Part shown: positions 1 to 10,398 of the stretch, piece by piece
How the letters are laid out: every line of letters begins with the position of its first letter
Position numbering within the stretch: position 1 is the first letter of the stretch
Assembly (NCBI RefSeq): GCF_016634425.1
Contig: NZ_JAEPES010000003.1
Location: 124,001-188,000 of the forward strand
Direction of reading: 5' to 3'
Source of the DNA: Lacisediminihabitans changchengi
Lineage (GTDB): Bacteria; Actinomycetota; Actinomycetes; Actinomycetales; Microbacteriaceae
DNA: 64,000 nucleotides
Position numbers and translations under genes: made by a program
Notes under the pieces: generated by a model
Seen by the model: only the letters and a program-made list of their open reading frames with translations
Databases searched by the model: none
What the model was told of the DNA's origin: nothing

Positions 1-37
1 CCGGCAGCCGTCCAGCGGCCCGGCCGCCATCGTTCGG

Positions 38-1237
38 GTGAAGAAGATCTTCGCCGCGGAAACGGGAAACTACTTCCTCGTTCTCGGCGCCACGCTGTTC
101 CTGGTGGTCTTCGGCCTCATCATGGTGCTGTCGTCGTCGGCGGTGGAGTCGTTGACCGCAACCGGCGGTTCGTTCGGAGGATTTCTCCGTCAGGGATCCT
201 TCGCCCTCGTCGGCATCCCACTGATGCTGTTCGCGGCTCGGCGCTCCGCGGTCTTCTGGAAGAAGTGGGCCGGGATCATCATGATCGCCGCGATCGGACT
301 CCAACTCCTCGTGTTCATGCCTGGCATCGGCTTCGCTGTCGGCGGTAACCGCAACTGGATCCACATCGGTAGCTTCACCGCTCAGCCCTCCGAGCTGATC
401 AAGGTGGCGCTGGTGGTCTGGATCTCGCTGACGCTCGCAAAAAAGCGGGACAGCTTCGACAACTGGCGTGAACTCATCGTTCCGCTGGTTCCGGTCGCGG
501 GCGCCGCAATCGGTCTGGTGCTGCTCGGTGGCGACCTCGGCACCGTGATCATCCTCGCCGCCATCGTGTTCGGCGCACTGTTCTTCGCCGGTATCAAACT
601 GCGCTTTCTCGCTGCACCGGTGATCGTGCTCGGTTTCCTCGGTCTGATTGCCGCCTTCGCCACGGGCTCCCGGCAGGACCGCATCGGTCAGTTCCTCAAC
701 GGGTGCAAGTCGGACGCGGCCCAGGCCTGCTGGCAGACCGTCCACGGCTGGTGGGCACTGGCATCCGGCGGCTTTTTCGGGGTGGGTCTCGGCAACTCCA
801 AGCTGAAGTGGTCGTGGATTCCCGAGGCAGACAACGACTTCATTTTCGCGGTGATCGGCGAGGAGCTCGGCCTGCTCGGCGCGATCCTGGTGCTGGCCCT
901 GTTCATCGTGCTCGCGATCGGCTTCGTCCGGATCATCCGCGCCAACCGCGACCCCTTCGCCAAGGTCGCTGTGAGCGCGGTCATGGTGTGGATCATCGGG
1001 CAGGCATTCATCAACATCGCGGTGGTGCTCGGCATCTTGCCGGTGCTCGGCGTTCCCCTTCCCCTGATCTCCGCGGGAGGCTCGTCGTTGGTCACCACGC
1101 TCATTGCGATCGGGATCGTGCTCTCCTTCGCCCGGTACGCGCCGGAGCGACAGACCGCTCCGGCAGTGGCCGTTGGCGCCCGTCGGCCGTCTGACAGTCG
1201 CCCGTCTGGGCGTCGCCCATCTGGACAACAGAGATGA
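38..1237 (+). CDS. ftsW: Septal peptidoglycan polymerase FtsW (SEDS family)
   Basis: Integral membrane glycosyltransferase that polymerises lipid II at the division septum with its class B PBP partner. The 399 residues show about ten hydrophobic segments and SEDS hallmarks: [10 protein letters not shown] near residue 114, the conserved Asp in GGDLGT near 164, and [12 protein letters not shown] near 340 before the last helix. The C-terminal ~25 residues are basic and Arg/Ser/Pro-rich, as in actinobacterial FtsW tails. GTG is the first start codon visible, but the frame stays open to the left edge, so the true start may lie outside the window. The stop overlaps murG by 4 bases (ATGA), which implies translational coupling in the dcw operon. 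Confidence 0.95.
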   Translation: MKKIFAAETGNYFLVLGATLFLVVFGLIMVLSSSAVESLTATGGSFGGFLRQGSFALVGIPLMLFAARRSAVFWKKWAGIIMIAAIGLQLLVFMPGIGFAVGGNRNWIHIGSFTAQPSELIKVALVVWISLTLAKKRDSFDNWRELIVPLVPVAGAAIGLVLLGGDLGTVIILAAIVFGALFFAGIKLRFLAAPVIVLGFLGLIAAFATGSRQDRIGQFLNGCKSDAAQACWQTVHGWWALASGGFFGVGLGNSKLKWSWIPEADNDFIFAVIGEELGLLGAILVLALFIVLAIGFVRIIRANRDPFAKVAVSAVMVWIIGQAFINIAVVLGILPVLGVPLPLISAGGSSLVTTLIAIGIVLSFARYAPERQTAPAVAVGARRPSDSRPSGRRPSGQQR

Positions 1238-2331
1238 CTCGCTACCTGCTCGCGGGCGGTGGTACGGCCGGCCACGTCAATCCGCTGCTGGCCGTGGCGG
1301 ATCGACTGAGTGCCGTGCACCCCGACTCCGAGGTGCTCGTGCTCGGCACCCTCGAGGGCCTCGAGGCGAGACTAGTTCCGCAGCGCGGCTACGAATTGGT
1401 GACGATCGCACGCGTGGTGTTTCCCCGTCGGCCGAATGCGGCGGCGCTCAGATTTCCGCGCGCATTTCGGGACAGCGTCGCGGACATCCGTCGGATCATC
1501 GTCGAGCGCAAGATCGACGCGCTTGTCGGCTTCGGGGGCTACGTGTCGGGCCCGGCCTATGTCGCGGCCTGGCGCGAGAAGATCCCGCTGGTGGTGCACG
1601 AAGCGAATACCCGCCCTGGCATTGCGAACCGACTCGGTGCTGTCTTGACCACACACGTGGGAACCGCGTTTCGCCGAACCCGCCTGCTGCATTCGCGCCT
1701 GGTCGGCATGCCGCTGCGGCGCGAGATCGAAGAGCTGGATCGCGCGGCGTCTCGCACCGAGGCGATCCGCGCTTTCGGACTCGATCCCCGCAAACCCGTG
1801 CTGCTCATCACCGGTGGATCGCAGGGTGCCATGGCGATCAACGAAACGATCTGGAAGGCCGCGGCGTCTGTACTCGGGGCGGGCTGGCAGATCCTCCATA
1901 TCGCCGGCGCGCGCTGGGAGCGACTGAACTCCGACCTCGTCGGCTACCAGATTCTGCAGTACTCCGATCGCATGGACCTCGCTCTCGCCGCCGCGGATTT
2001 CGCCGTGGCACGGGCGGGCGCGGCGACCGTGAGCGAGTTCAGCGCGCTTGGCGTGCCCGCGGCCTACGTGCCGCTGCCCATCGGCAACGGCGAGCAGCGG
2101 CTCAATGCCCAGGACTCGGTGGATGCCGGCGGCGCCATCGTTGTGGCGAACGCCGACTTCACTCCCGCCTGGGTCGACCATTCGCTGGTGCCGTTGCTCG
2201 AAGACCGCGCAGCCGTCGCCGCGATGGCAGCGCGGGCGCTCTCCGTGGGCGTGCTCGACGGCTCGGATCGCATGGTCGATCTGATCGCGGAGGCGATCGC
2301 GCTTCCGCCCTCGGCTCGCCGGGTACGGTAG
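1234..2331 (+). CDS. murG: UDP-GlcNAc:lipid I N-acetylglucosaminyltransferase MurG
   Basis: Transfers GlcNAc to lipid I on the inner face of the membrane to make lipid II, the substrate of FtsW. At 365 residues it has the usual GT28 length. The N-terminal Gly-rich acceptor loop [10 protein letters not shown] (residues 8-17) and the second Gly-rich loop [10 protein letters not shown] (~194) are present, as is the donor-side segment [22 protein letters not shown] (~259-280) with the family's conserved Glu. The start lies inside the end of ftsW (ATGA), and murC follows 5 bases after the stop. Confidence 0.96.
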   Translation: MTRYLLAGGGTAGHVNPLLAVADRLSAVHPDSEVLVLGTLEGLEARLVPQRGYELVTIARVVFPRRPNAAALRFPRAFRDSVADIRRIIVERKIDALVGFGGYVSGPAYVAAWREKIPLVVHEANTRPGIANRLGAVLTTHVGTAFRRTRLLHSRLVGMPLRREIEELDRAASRTEAIRAFGLDPRKPVLLITGGSQGAMAINETIWKAAASVLGAGWQILHIAGARWERLNSDLVGYQILQYSDRMDLALAAADFAVARAGAATVSEFSALGVPAAYVPLPIGNGEQRLNAQDSVDAGGAIVVANADFTPAWVDHSLVPLLEDRAAVAAMAARALSVGVLDGSDRMVDLIAEAIALPPSARRVR

Positions 2332-2336
2332 GTGCG

Positions 2337-3755
2337 ATGATCAAGTCTGACTTCTCCCAGCCCGTCCCCGAAAGCCTCGGCACTGTCCACTTCGTCGGAA
2401 TCGGCGGCGCGGGCATGAGCGGAATCGCCCAGATGTTCGTGGCGGCGGGCCTCACCGTCACCGGCTCCGACATGCGTGCCACCGACACGGTCGAGGCGCT
2501 TCGAGCACGGGGCGTGGCGATCGCCATCGGTCACGCGGCAGAGAACATCGGCGCCGCCGACACGCTGGTGGTGACGGGTGCGATCGCCGAAGACAACCCG
2601 GAGTTTCTCGCGGCCAGAGAGCGCGGCATCCCGATCATCCACCGCGCCCAGGCGCTTGCCTGGCTGACCCGCGAGCACCGTCTCGTCGCCGTTGCCGGAG
2701 CGCACGGCAAGACCACGTCGACGGCGATGATCGTGACGGCGTTGCTCGCGCTCGGCGCCGATCCGAGCTTCGTCAACGGGGGAGTCATCCGTTCGCTCGG
2801 GGTCTCGGCCGCGCCAGGAGCGGGCGACGTGTTCGTCGTCGAGGCCGATGAGTCCGACGGCTCGTTCCTGCTCTACGACACCGCGATCTCGCTGATCACC
2901 AACGTCGACCCGGATCACCTCGACCACTTCGGTTCGGAGGAGGCCTTCGAAGATGCGTTCGTCACCTTCGCGGCCAGGGCCAGCGAGCGGGTGGTGATCT
3001 CGAGCGACGACGAACGTGCCGTGGCAGTCACTGGCCGCCTGGTCGATCGCGAGATCACGACGTTCGGGCAGGACCAGGCGGCGGATGTCCGGCTCCACTC
3101 GGTGGAATCCGGCACGACGGTCTCCTTCGCGCTCCGCTACCGGGGCGAGGACTACCGCACCACGCTTCGCGTCGCGGGCCTGCACAACGCGATCAATGCC
3201 GCCGGCGCCTTCGGTGTGCTGGTCGGTCTCGGCTTCGAGCCTCAGTCGGCGCTGGATGCCATCGCGCTTTTCGATGGTGCGGAGCGCCGGTTCGAGTTTC
3301 GTGGCCAAGTCGGCGGGGTGAGCGTCTACGACGACTTCGCCCACCACCCGACCGAACTGCGGGCTGCGCTGTCCGGCGCGCGCGGGGTTGTCGGGGCAGG
3401 GCGCCTCATCCCGATCTTCCAACCCCACCTCTACACTCGCACCCGCGACATGGCGGCGGAGTTTGCGACGGTGCTCGAGTCGCTCGCCGACCTGACCATC
3501 ATCGTGCCGATCTACGGAGCGCGTCAGGATCCGATTTTCGGTGTCACCGGCGAACTGATCGCTGAACGCTTCTCCGATCCGTCCCGCGTGCGGGTCATCG
3601 ACGACTGGGAGGCCGCGGCAGACTACGCGGCGTCCATCGCACGGCCTGGCGACTTCGTCATCCCGATGGGTGGCGGCGACATCTACCGCATCATTCCCGA
3701 ACTGCTCGCCTCACTCGAGGAGCACCAGCGCGACCAGAGTGGTCTGACTTCGTGA
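2337..3755 (+). CDS. murC: UDP-N-acetylmuramate--L-alanine ligase MurC
   Basis: ATP-dependent cytosolic ligase that adds L-Ala to UDP-MurNAc, the first step of stem-peptide assembly. The 472 residues show the three Mur-ligase domains: an N-terminal Rossmann part with [12 protein letters not shown] (~17-28), the central ATPase with the P-loop [13 protein letters not shown] (~120) and [10 protein letters not shown] (~190), and a C-terminal ligase domain with [12 protein letters not shown] (~332). The frame is open far upstream inside murG. The ATG beginning [13 protein letters not shown] is chosen because it follows the murG stop directly and gives the family's normal length. It is co-transcribed with ftsW-murG-ftsQ. 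Confidence 0.95.
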   Translation: MIKSDFSQPVPESLGTVHFVGIGGAGMSGIAQMFVAAGLTVTGSDMRATDTVEALRARGVAIAIGHAAENIGAADTLVVTGAIAEDNPEFLAARERGIPIIHRAQALAWLTREHRLVAVAGAHGKTTSTAMIVTALLALGADPSFVNGGVIRSLGVSAAPGAGDVFVVEADESDGSFLLYDTAISLITNVDPDHLDHFGSEEAFEDAFVTFAARASERVVISSDDERAVAVTGRLVDREITTFGQDQAADVRLHSVESGTTVSFALRYRGEDYRTTLRVAGLHNAINAAGAFGVLVGLGFEPQSALDAIALFDGAERRFEFRGQVGGVSVYDDFAHHPTELRAALSGARGVVGAGRLIPIFQPHLYTRTRDMAAEFATVLESLADLTIIVPIYGARQDPIFGVTGELIAERFSDPSRVRVIDDWEAAADYAASIARPGDFVIPMGGGDIYRIIPELLASLEEHQRDQSGLTS

Positions 3756-3768
3756 CGGTTGTCGCCCG

Positions 3769-4848
3769 ATGAAACGCCCCGAGGGATTCGACCAGCGACC
3801 CGAACCGGCGGAGCCGGCCTCTCCCGCGAAGTCCCGGCGCGGCGCGCGGGGGCAGGGGGAGACCGTGGGGGTCGATGCGGCGGTCACACCCCCGAAGCCA
3901 GCGGCCCGCAACGCGCGTCGCCCCATCGCCATCGCTGCGCTGCGAGCGGCCGGGGCTGACAAGGCTAGAGATGACAACTCTGGAAGTGACAAGGCTGGGC
4001 CCATCGCCGCAGCCAGTACCGAGACCAGCACAGTAGCCAGCGCTGCCACTGCCACTGCCGCTCGTGCTGACGCGCGCGCCGAGGAGAAGCAGTCTGCCCG
4101 CGCGCTGCGCAAGGCAGCGGCGGCGCGTCGGCGTTTCGAGCGCTCGGAGGTCAAGCGGTTCACCCGCCGCTCCCGCCGACGCCGCATCACCTGGCTGGTC
4201 GTGCTGCTCTCCTTCGTTGCCGTCGGCGCCCTGGTCACGGGCGCCGTCTACTCGCCCGTGCTCTCGCTCAAGACCATCACGGTCACCGGCACGTCCCGCG
4301 TCGACAAGGCGGAGGTGTTGAAGGCAGTCGACGGACAGCTGGGAACGCCGCTCGCTCTCGTCGACTTCGATGCCATCAAGAAGGACCTGTCGAAGTTTCC
4401 GCTCATCCGCAGCTACGTGACCGAGTCTGTCCCGCCCGACACTCTCGTCATCCGTATCTCCGAGCGCGCGCCGATCGCGGCCATCGAGACCGCCACTGGT
4501 TTCGAGGTAGTGGACGCGGCCGGCGTGGTGATTACGAGGAGCGATGAGCGCCCTGCGGGGCTCCCGCTGATCGCGCTCGGCACGGCATCCACCTCGAGCA
4601 TGGCCTTCAACGCCGCTGCGCAGGTGTTGTTGGCGCTGCCGGCAGATCTACTCACCAAGGTCGACACGGTCACCGCGCTCTCTCTCGATAACGTGAGCTT
4701 CGTCTTGACCGCCGGCCCGACGGTGGTCTGGGGGAGTGCGGAGGACTCGGCGAAGAAGGCGCGCATCCTGGCGATCCTGCTTTCCAACGAGCCGCAGGCG
4801 ACGCGCTTCGATGTGAGCGCGCCGACCATCCCCACCTTCGCAAACTGA
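3769..4848 (+). CDS. ftsQ: Cell division protein FtsQ/DivIB
   Basis: Bitopic divisome scaffold that connects early and late division proteins. The 359 residues start with a ~135-residue cytoplasmic region rich in Ala, Arg, Thr and Pro (probably disordered), followed by one membrane helix (~139-161). Next comes a POTRA domain beginning at LSLKTITVTGTSRVDK (~166) and an FtsQ beta domain. The cytoplasmic tail is longer than in enterobacteria, as is usual in actinobacteria. The gene starts 13 bases after murC, in the same operon. A ~145 bp gap with promoter-like sequence follows before ftsZ. Confidence 0.93.
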   Translation: MKRPEGFDQRPEPAEPASPAKSRRGARGQGETVGVDAAVTPPKPAARNARRPIAIAALRAAGADKARDDNSGSDKAGPIAAASTETSTVASAATATAARADARAEEKQSARALRKAAAARRRFERSEVKRFTRRSRRRRITWLVVLLSFVAVGALVTGAVYSPVLSLKTITVTGTSRVDKAEVLKAVDGQLGTPLALVDFDAIKKDLSKFPLIRSYVTESVPPDTLVIRISERAPIAAIETATGFEVVDAAGVVITRSDERPAGLPLIALGTASTSSMAFNAAAQVLLALPADLLTKVDTVTALSLDNVSFVLTAGPTVVWGSAEDSAKKARILAILLSNEPQATRFDVSAPTIPTFAN

Positions 4849-4992
4849 ACGAATTCGCGCCGCGGTTTGCGACACGCGGGAGCGCCTCGCGCCCGTGTCG
4901 GTCACCGGCCCATACCTTCGAAACACCAAACCTATACTGAGCAGAACTTTAATCTTCAAGTAGAGGTTGAAAGTTTCAAGCGGAGGCCGAAC
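4849..4992 (+). promoter_or_regulatory. ftsQ-ftsZ intergenic region with probable ftsZ promoter and small inverted repeat
   Basis: This is the only sizeable non-coding gap in the division operon. It turns AT-richer than its surroundings from 4918 on. TATACT at 4933-4938 is a good -10 hexamer, but I see no convincing -35 at 16-18 bp spacing. Just before the ftsZ ribosome site, TTGAAAGTTTCAA (4967-4979) is a perfect 6+1+6 inverted repeat, and CTTCAAG (4954-4960) repeats its right half. GGAGG at 4982-4986 is the ftsZ Shine-Dalgarno. A separate ftsZ promoter here is expected from other actinobacteria, but I infer it rather than see it. Confidence 0.5.
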
Positions 4993-6159
4993 GTGACATC
5001 GAACCAGAACTACCTAGCCGTGATCAAGGTCGTCGGCATAGGCGGCGGTGGAGTAAACGCGGTCAACCGCATGATCGAGCTCGGCCTTCGCGGCGTCGAG
5101 TTCATCGCCATCAATACGGATGCACAGGCACTGTTGATGAGCGACGCCGACGTCAAGCTCGACGTCGGTCGTGAGATCACCCGCGGCCTCGGTGCCGGTG
5201 CAGACCCCGAGGTCGGGCGTCGCGCGGCCGAGGATCATGCGGAGGAGATCGAAGAAGCCCTCGCCGGTGCCGACATGGTCTTCGTCACCGCCGGAGAGGG
5301 AGGCGGCACCGGAACCGGTGGCGCTCCCGTCGTGGCTCGCATCGCCAAGTCGATCGGCGCGCTCACCATCGGTGTCGTCACCCGCCCCTTCGGTTTCGAG
5401 GGCAAGCGCCGCGCCGCGCAGGCCGAGACCGGCATCTCGGCACTCAAGAACGAGGTCGACACCCTCATCGTGGTGCCGAACGACCGCCTGCTGGAGATCA
5501 GCGACCGCGGCATCAGCTTCCTCGAGGCCTTCGCGACCGCCGACCAGGTGCTGCTCGCCGGTGTTCAGGGCATCACCGATCTGATCACGACGCCCGGCCT
5601 GATCAACCTCGACTTCGCCGACGTCAAGTCGGTGATGCAGGGGGCGGGATCCGCCCTCATGGGCATCGGCTCCAGCCGCGGCGCCGACCGGGCCATCAAG
5701 GCCGCGGAGTTGGCGGTCGCGAGTCCGCTCTTGGAGGCATCCATCGACGGAGCGCACGGTGTCCTGCTCTCCATCCAGGGCGGATCGAACCTCGGCATCT
5801 TCGAGATCAACGATGCCGCGCGCCTGGTGCAGGAAGCGGTCCACCCCGAGGCCAACATCATCTTCGGTGCCGTCATCGACGACACCCTCGGTGACGAGGT
5901 GCGCGTCACGGTTATCGCGGCCGGATTCGACGGCGGCGAGCCGATCGTCAAGAAGCCCGGTCACCGCTCGAACTTCGTCGACGCTGCGCCCGCCGCGGCC
6001 GGAGCGATCGCAGCCTCCGGTTCTACCGGCGAGGTTGCGGCTCCGGTTGAAGCCTCCGTTCCCGCCTGGACGCCGGAGCCCACGGCTCCCGCTGCACCTC
6101 GCGACCCGGTATTCGAAGACGCGGATGACGACCTGGACATCCCCGACTTCCTGAAGTAG
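4993..6159 (+). CDS. ftsZ: Cell division GTPase FtsZ
   Basis: Tubulin-like GTPase that forms the Z ring. The 388 residues show the [11 protein letters not shown] nucleotide loop (~18), the tubulin signature [11 protein letters not shown] (~103), [11 protein letters not shown] (~163), a variable Ala/Pro/Glu-rich linker (~320-375) and the conserved C-terminal peptide [11 protein letters not shown], which binds SepF and other partners. The GTG at 4993 is preferred over upstream in-frame codons because GGAGG lies 6 bases before it and the protein then starts [15 protein letters not shown], as in relatives. yggS and sepF follow directly. Confidence 0.97.
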   Translation: MTSNQNYLAVIKVVGIGGGGVNAVNRMIELGLRGVEFIAINTDAQALLMSDADVKLDVGREITRGLGAGADPEVGRRAAEDHAEEIEEALAGADMVFVTAGEGGGTGTGGAPVVARIAKSIGALTIGVVTRPFGFEGKRRAAQAETGISALKNEVDTLIVVPNDRLLEISDRGISFLEAFATADQVLLAGVQGITDLITTPGLINLDFADVKSVMQGAGSALMGIGSSRGADRAIKAAELAVASPLLEASIDGAHGVLLSIQGGSNLGIFEINDAARLVQEAVHPEANIIFGAVIDDTLGDEVRVTVIAAGFDGGEPIVKKPGHRSNFVDAAPAAAGAIAASGSTGEVAAPVEASVPAWTPEPTAPAAPRDPVFEDADDDLDIPDFLK

Positions 6160-6163
6160 CCGC

Positions 6164-6853
6164 ATGCCCCCCACGCTCGAAGAGCGACTCAGTCTCGTGC
6201 GTGAGGGGGTCGCGGATGCCGCGGCGCAGGCCGATCGCCGCGCCGACGACATCACGACCATCGTCGTCACCAAGTTCCATCCGGCGAGCCTGGTGCGTGA
6301 ACTCCATGCACTCGGGGTTCACGACTTCGGTGAGAACCGGCATCAGGAAGCGCAGGCTAAAGCTGCGGAACTGGCTGATCTCAGCTCGGGCATCGATCCG
6401 ATCCACTGGAACTTCATCGGGCAGCTGCAGAGTAAGAAGGCGAAGCAGGTGCGGGCATACGCGAGCTCGGTGCAGTCGCTCGACCGGGACTCGGTGCTCG
6501 ACGCTCTCGCCGCGCCGAGCCCCGCTCTCGACGTGTTCGTGCAACTCAACCTCACCGACGATCCCGGGCGGGGCGGCGTGCGGGACGAAGAATTCGAGCC
6601 TTTCGTGGAGCGCGTGCTGCAGACATCCGGAGTGCTGCTGCGCGGGGTGATGGCCGTCGCGCCCCTCGACGAGGAGCCCCGGCGGGCATTCGCCCGGGTG
6701 CGCGCAGCCTCCGAACGGATGCGCGCGCTGGCTCCGACGGCCACCGCGATCTCGGCAGGGATGTCGGGTGACTACCGCGACGCCATCCTCGAGGGCGCGA
6801 CACACCTGCGGATCGGCTCGGCAATCACGGGAAACCGGCCGGTCGCCGGTTAA
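6164..6853 (+). CDS. yggS: YggS-family pyridoxal phosphate homeostasis protein
   Basis: PLP-binding, single TIM-barrel protein (COG0325) that buffers free PLP; no classical enzyme activity is established for the family. The 229 residues match the usual length. The Lys in TIVVTKFHP (~37) is the Schiff-base lysine, followed by [12 protein letters not shown] (~56), [14 protein letters not shown] (~83) and the C-terminal [22 protein letters not shown] phosphate-binding region (~198). It starts 4 bases after the ftsZ stop, the standard position between ftsZ and sepF in Gram-positives. Confidence 0.93.
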   Translation: MPPTLEERLSLVREGVADAAAQADRRADDITTIVVTKFHPASLVRELHALGVHDFGENRHQEAQAKAAELADLSSGIDPIHWNFIGQLQSKKAKQVRAYASSVQSLDRDSVLDALAAPSPALDVFVQLNLTDDPGRGGVRDEEFEPFVERVLQTSGVLLRGVMAVAPLDEEPRRAFARVRAASERMRALAPTATAISAGMSGDYRDAILEGATHLRIGSAITGNRPVAG

Positions 6854-6888
6854 TCTTGCACCACCGGTTCCACAACAGGAGGCACGAA

Positions 6889-7380
6889 ATGGCTAACCCG
6901 CTGCGCAAGACCATGGTCTATCTCGGCCTTGCCGATGAGGAGTTCGACTACGAGGAGCCCGCGCCCGTCGCTCAGGCCGCTCCGCCGGTCGAACGCCAGA
7001 CTCCGCAGCCCACCGCCAATCGTGCGCCCGTGACGCCCCTGCGTCGCGCGCCGAGCCAACGACAGTCAGAGCACAGGATGGCAGCGCCCGCCGACATGAA
7101 CGAGATCCTCACCGTCCACCCCCGCGCCTACAAAGACGCCCAGGTCATCGCCGAGAGCTTCCGTGAGGGAATCCCGGTGATCATCAACCTGTCCCAGATG
7201 ACCGAGACGGATGCCCGGCGCCTGGTCGATTTCGCCAGCGGACTGTCGCAGGGTCTGTATGGCAAGATCGAGCGCGTGACCAACAAAGTATTCCTGCTCT
7301 CGCCCCAGCACGTGGCCGTCAGTGGCGACCAGGCGGAGGCGGAGCAGGATGTCGACGCCTCCTTCTTCGCCCAGTCCTGA
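6889..7380 (+). CDS. sepF: Cell division protein SepF
   Basis: Membrane-associated FtsZ anchor that aligns Z-ring filaments. The 163 residues have the conserved start [18 protein letters not shown], an acidic/Pro-rich linker (~25-60), and the C-terminal SepF (DUF552) domain with [19 protein letters not shown] (~80) and the dimerisation stretch [15 protein letters not shown]. The ATG is chosen over an upstream in-frame ATG (6856) because AGGAGG at 6877-6882 sits 6 bases before it. It is part of the ftsZ-yggS-sepF-yggT run. Confidence 0.95.
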   Translation: MANPLRKTMVYLGLADEEFDYEEPAPVAQAAPPVERQTPQPTANRAPVTPLRRAPSQRQSEHRMAAPADMNEILTVHPRAYKDAQVIAESFREGIPVIINLSQMTETDARRLVDFASGLSQGLYGKIERVTNKVFLLSPQHVAVSGDQAEAEQDVDASFFAQS

Positions 7381-7420
7381 CCCCGTCTCGACGCTCGTTC
7401 CCGTCGAGCCGACCTAAGCG

Positions 7421-7726
7421 GTGATTTCTGTGAGTCCGGTATCGATCGTCGCCACGATCCTGTACTACCTGTTGCTCCTCTATTTCTTCGTGATGTGGGC
7501 CCGGTTCATCGTCGATCTCGCTCGGACCTTCCTTCGGGATTGGCGACCGCGCGGTTTCGGTCTCGTGGCGACTGAGGTCGTCTACTCGATCACCGATCCG
7601 CCGATCAAAGCAGTGAGACGAGTGGTCAAGCCGGTAAGGATCGGTGGCATGGCACTCGACTTCGGGTGGAGCGGCGTCATGCTCATCGTCGTGGTACTGA
7701 TCTACGTGACCCTGGTGTTGCGCTAG
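7421..7726 (+). CDS. YggT-family membrane protein
   Basis: Small integral membrane protein of about 100 residues with hydrophobic helices at ~8-30 and ~78-100 around a polar loop carrying the family motif SITDPPIKAVRRVVKP. YggT proteins sit between sepF and divIVA in most Gram-positive division clusters; their role is poorly defined, with osmotic or envelope functions proposed. GTG at 7421 and GTG at 7430 are both possible starts, and neither has a strong ribosome site. The ~180 bp that follow contain no gene and presumably hold the wag31 promoter, though I could not match a confident -35/-10 pair there. Confidence 0.85.
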   Translation: MISVSPVSIVATILYYLLLLYFFVMWARFIVDLARTFLRDWRPRGFGLVATEVVYSITDPPIKAVRRVVKPVRIGGMALDFGWSGVMLIVVVLIYVTLVLR

Positions 7727-7904
7727 TTCCGAATCCCCGCCGCGATGCTCGGCGACCGCGCACCGACAGATTTGACAGCCTGTGTAATCTGGCCTGTGTG
7801 GGCGGTCGAAGATCGCCGCGATCCGCATTTCCCTTCGGCATTGATTTGCTAGCGTTAGCTGATCGTTACTGACACTGTTCGACCTGATTTCCAGAGGTGA
7901 CACC

Positions 7905-8813
7905 ATGGCCCTGACGCCTGAAGACGTAGTCAACAAGCGGTTCCAGCCGACCAAGTTCCGCGAGGGATATGACCAAGACGAGGTCGATGACTTCCTCGAC
8001 GAGGTCGTCGTCGAACTCCGCCGCCTCGGTCAGGAGAACGAGGAACTGCGCCAGCGCCTCATCGCGAGCGACTCGCGAATCAATGAGCTGCAGCGCAGTG
8101 CCGGCAGCCAGGCCGCCAGTGTCGAGCAGCCCCAGTACCAGGCGCAGCCGGTCGCAGCCCCCGTGGCTGCCGCCCCCGCTGCGTATGTTGCGCCGGTCGT
8201 GGAGCCCAGCGCCGTCGACCCGAGCAACACCAACAACCTGCTTCAGCTCGCCCGCAAGCTCCATGAGGAGCACGTGCGCGAGGGTATCGAGAAGCGCGAC
8301 GCGCTCATCGCCGAGGGGCACGCCACCGCCGCCCGCGTGGTGAGCGAGGCCGAGGCCGCTCAGCAGGCCAAGACCGCCGAGGCCGAGGCGGCAGCGCAGG
8401 CCAAGCTCGCCGAGATCGAGGCAGAGCAGCAGGCCAAGCTCGCCGAACTCGAGGCACAGCAGCAGGCGAAGGCCGCCGAGGGCGAAGCAGCCCTGCAGGA
8501 GAAGCTCGCCGAGGCAGAAGCCGCTCAGAAGGCCAAGCTCGAAGAGGCCGAGGCGGCAGCGCAGGCCAAGCTCGCCGAGGCGGAGAACGCTCAGCAGGCG
8601 AAGATCGCCGCGCTGGACCAGGAGCGCGTGTCGCTCGAGGACCGCGTCGACGAACTCCGCAACTTCGAGCGCGACTACCGCCAGAAGCTGAAGAGCTACA
8701 TCCAGGGCCAGCTGAACGAGCTGGACTCGCCCGCCGCGGGGGAGTCGACCAGCGAGGTTTCCGGCTTCGCGTCGCCGCAGCCCGCCGGATACCAGGGCTT
8801 TGGCGGCAACTGA
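7905..8813 (+). CDS. wag31: Polar growth / cell-shape protein DivIVA (Wag31, antigen 84)
   Basis: Coiled-coil scaffold that marks curved membranes and directs polar peptidoglycan synthesis in actinobacteria. The 302 residues begin with the conserved lipid-binding DivIVA domain (MALTPEDVVNKRFQPTKF, then YDQDEVDDFLDEVVVELRRL to ~residue 45). A Pro/Ala/Val linker follows, then a long coiled coil (~105-275) with very regular AEAxAQAKLAE-type repeats. The repeats are also visible as imperfect direct DNA repeats at ~8340-8600, so indel variation is likely there. GAGG at 7892-7895 provides the ribosome site. Its 3' end overlaps lspA. Confidence 0.95.
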   Translation: MALTPEDVVNKRFQPTKFREGYDQDEVDDFLDEVVVELRRLGQENEELRQRLIASDSRINELQRSAGSQAASVEQPQYQAQPVAAPVAAAPAAYVAPVVEPSAVDPSNTNNLLQLARKLHEEHVREGIEKRDALIAEGHATAARVVSEAEAAQQAKTAEAEAAAQAKLAEIEAEQQAKLAELEAQQQAKAAEGEAALQEKLAEAEAAQKAKLEEAEAAAQAKLAEAENAQQAKIAALDQERVSLEDRVDELRNFERDYRQKLKSYIQGQLNELDSPAAGESTSEVSGFASPQPAGYQGFGGN

Positions 8814-9420
8814 GCCGCAGACGAAGGCTCGCGCACGGAAGGTCAGCGTTTCAGCGCTCATCGCGCTAGTCGTCGTCGCGCTGGCCGTCTACGCGTTCGA
8901 TCAGGGAACCAAGTACCTGATCGTCGCAAACCTGAACGAGAACGACCAGGTAGAGGTGCTCGGCACCCTGCTGCAGTTCCACTTCGTGAAGAATTCAGGT
9001 GCTGCCTTCTCGCTTGCGAGTGGCACCACCTGGATCTTCTCGATCGCGGCCTCCGCGGTCACCGTCGTCATCATCTACTTCGCCCGGCGCATCCGATCTA
9101 TCGGGTGGGCGGTGCTGTTCGGGATGCTGCTGGGTGGCACGACGGGCAACCTCACTGACCGCCTCTTCCGCGAGCCGGGCTTCGGCGTCGGGCACGTGGT
9201 GGACTTCGTGCAGATCGCCGGGTTCCCCGCGATCTTCAACATCGCCGACTCGTTCATCTGCGCGAGCATGGTGCTGTTCGTAATCCTCACCATTCGCGGG
9301 GTACGGCTCGACGGCACGCGTACGGTGAAAGCGTCCGACGCCGCGCCCGATGACGACTCTGTTCCGCACGACTCAGCACCGCGCGACTCAGCACCGCACG
9401 ACCCCGCACCGAAGGATTAG
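8800..9420 (+). CDS. lspA: Lipoprotein signal peptidase LspA
   Basis: Aspartic protease of the inner membrane that cleaves signal peptides of diacylated prolipoproteins. Four hydrophobic segments are visible, with [11 protein letters not shown] (~67) and the two catalytic-Asp motifs TGNLTDRL (~113) and FNIADSFI (~137). Translation appears to begin at a TTG inside the end of wag31, giving 206 residues. The last ~35 residues are a hydrophilic tail with repeated [10 protein letters not shown] units, beyond the catalytic core. Its likely substrates in this window include CtaC and two other LxGC lipoproteins. Confidence 0.93.
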   Translation: MAATEPQTKARARKVSVSALIALVVVALAVYAFDQGTKYLIVANLNENDQVEVLGTLLQFHFVKNSGAAFSLASGTTWIFSIAASAVTVVIIYFARRIRSIGWAVLFGMLLGGTTGNLTDRLFREPGFGVGHVVDFVQIAGFPAIFNIADSFICASMVLFVILTIRGVRLDGTRTVKASDAAPDDDSVPHDSAPRDSAPHDPAPKD

Positions 9421-9424
9421 TCCG

Positions 9425-10345
9425 GTGGAGACCAGAAGCCTCCCCGTGCCCGATGGCTTGGTCGGCGAGCGAGTGGATGCGGCGATCGCCAAGTTGCTCG
9501 GATTTTCCCGGAGCTTCGCCGCCGAGGTGGCCGAGGCTGGGGGAGTGAGCGCCGACGGTGTCGTGCTCGGTAAGTCCGATCGGCTCCGCGCCGGCAGCTG
9601 GCTCGAGGTCTCCTGGCAGGCGAAGGAGGCGCCGAGCATCGTTGCGGTGCACGTCCCCGAACTCACGGTGGTCTACGACGACGACGATCTCGTGGTGATC
9701 GACAAGCCGGTGGGTGTCGCCGCCCATCCGTCGGTGGGCTGGACCGGGCCGACCGTGCTCGGGGCGCTGGCCGGCGCCGGATACCGGGTCTCGACATCCG
9801 GAGCGGCGGAGCGGGCAGGAATCGTGCATCGACTGGATGCCGGCACCAGCGGCCTCATGGTCGTCGCGAAAAGCGAGCGCGCGTACACCGAGCTGAAGCG
9901 ACAGTTCCACGATCGCGAGGTCTCGAAGATCTACCACGCCGTGGTGCAGGGCCACCCCGATCCGCTCACCGGCACAATCGACGCCCCGATCGGGCGGCAT
10001 CCCAGCTCGAGCTGGAAATTCGCCGTCACCATGGACGGCAAGCACTCGGTGACGCACTACGAAACGCTCGAGGCGTTCCCGAGCGCATCGCTGCTCGAGG
10101 TGCATCTCGAGACCGGTCGCACCCACCAGATTCGGGTGCACATGGCCGCTCAGCGGCACCCCTGTGTCGGCGACGCCATGTACGGCGCCGACCCGACTAT
10201 CAGCGCCAGGCTGGGACTCTCCCGACAGTGGTTGCATGCCATGGAACTCGGCTTCCGACACCCGGGCAGCGGTGATCAGGTTGTTTTCCGCAGTACCTAT
10301 CCGGCGGACCTGCAGAACGCCCTCGACACGCTGCGCGGAGACTAA
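9425..10345 (+). CDS. 23S rRNA pseudouridine synthase, RluD family (RluA superfamily)
   Basis: Isomerises uridine to pseudouridine in structured RNA, most likely helix 69 of 23S rRNA by analogy with RluD. The 306 residues show an N-terminal S4-like RNA-binding part (~1-75) and the catalytic domain with the motif [15 protein letters not shown] (~138), whose Asp is the nucleophile, plus [14 protein letters not shown] (~227). GTG at 9425 is preferred because it follows the lspA stop by 4 bases; the same frame is open upstream inside lspA. lspA-rluD-dnaE is the usual actinobacterial order. RluB/RluC specificity cannot be excluded. Confidence 0.9.
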   Translation: METRSLPVPDGLVGERVDAAIAKLLGFSRSFAAEVAEAGGVSADGVVLGKSDRLRAGSWLEVSWQAKEAPSIVAVHVPELTVVYDDDDLVVIDKPVGVAAHPSVGWTGPTVLGALAGAGYRVSTSGAAERAGIVHRLDAGTSGLMVVAKSERAYTELKRQFHDREVSKIYHAVVQGHPDPLTGTIDAPIGRHPSSSWKFAVTMDGKHSVTHYETLEAFPSASLLEVHLETGRTHQIRVHMAAQRHPCVGDAMYGADPTISARLGLSRQWLHAMELGFRHPGSGDQVVFRSTYPADLQNALDTLRGD

Positions 10346-10398
10346 TCGCGGCGACGGACTGAGCGCCGTCTCTGGCTTATCCTTGATGCTCAGCCCCC

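Noticed and set aside
1104..2336. A long upstream extension of murC through the ftsW end and murG
   Set aside because: Same frame as murC, but the extension is antisense-like Arg/Gly/Ala sequence and overlaps murG completely; the ATG at 2337 fits family length.
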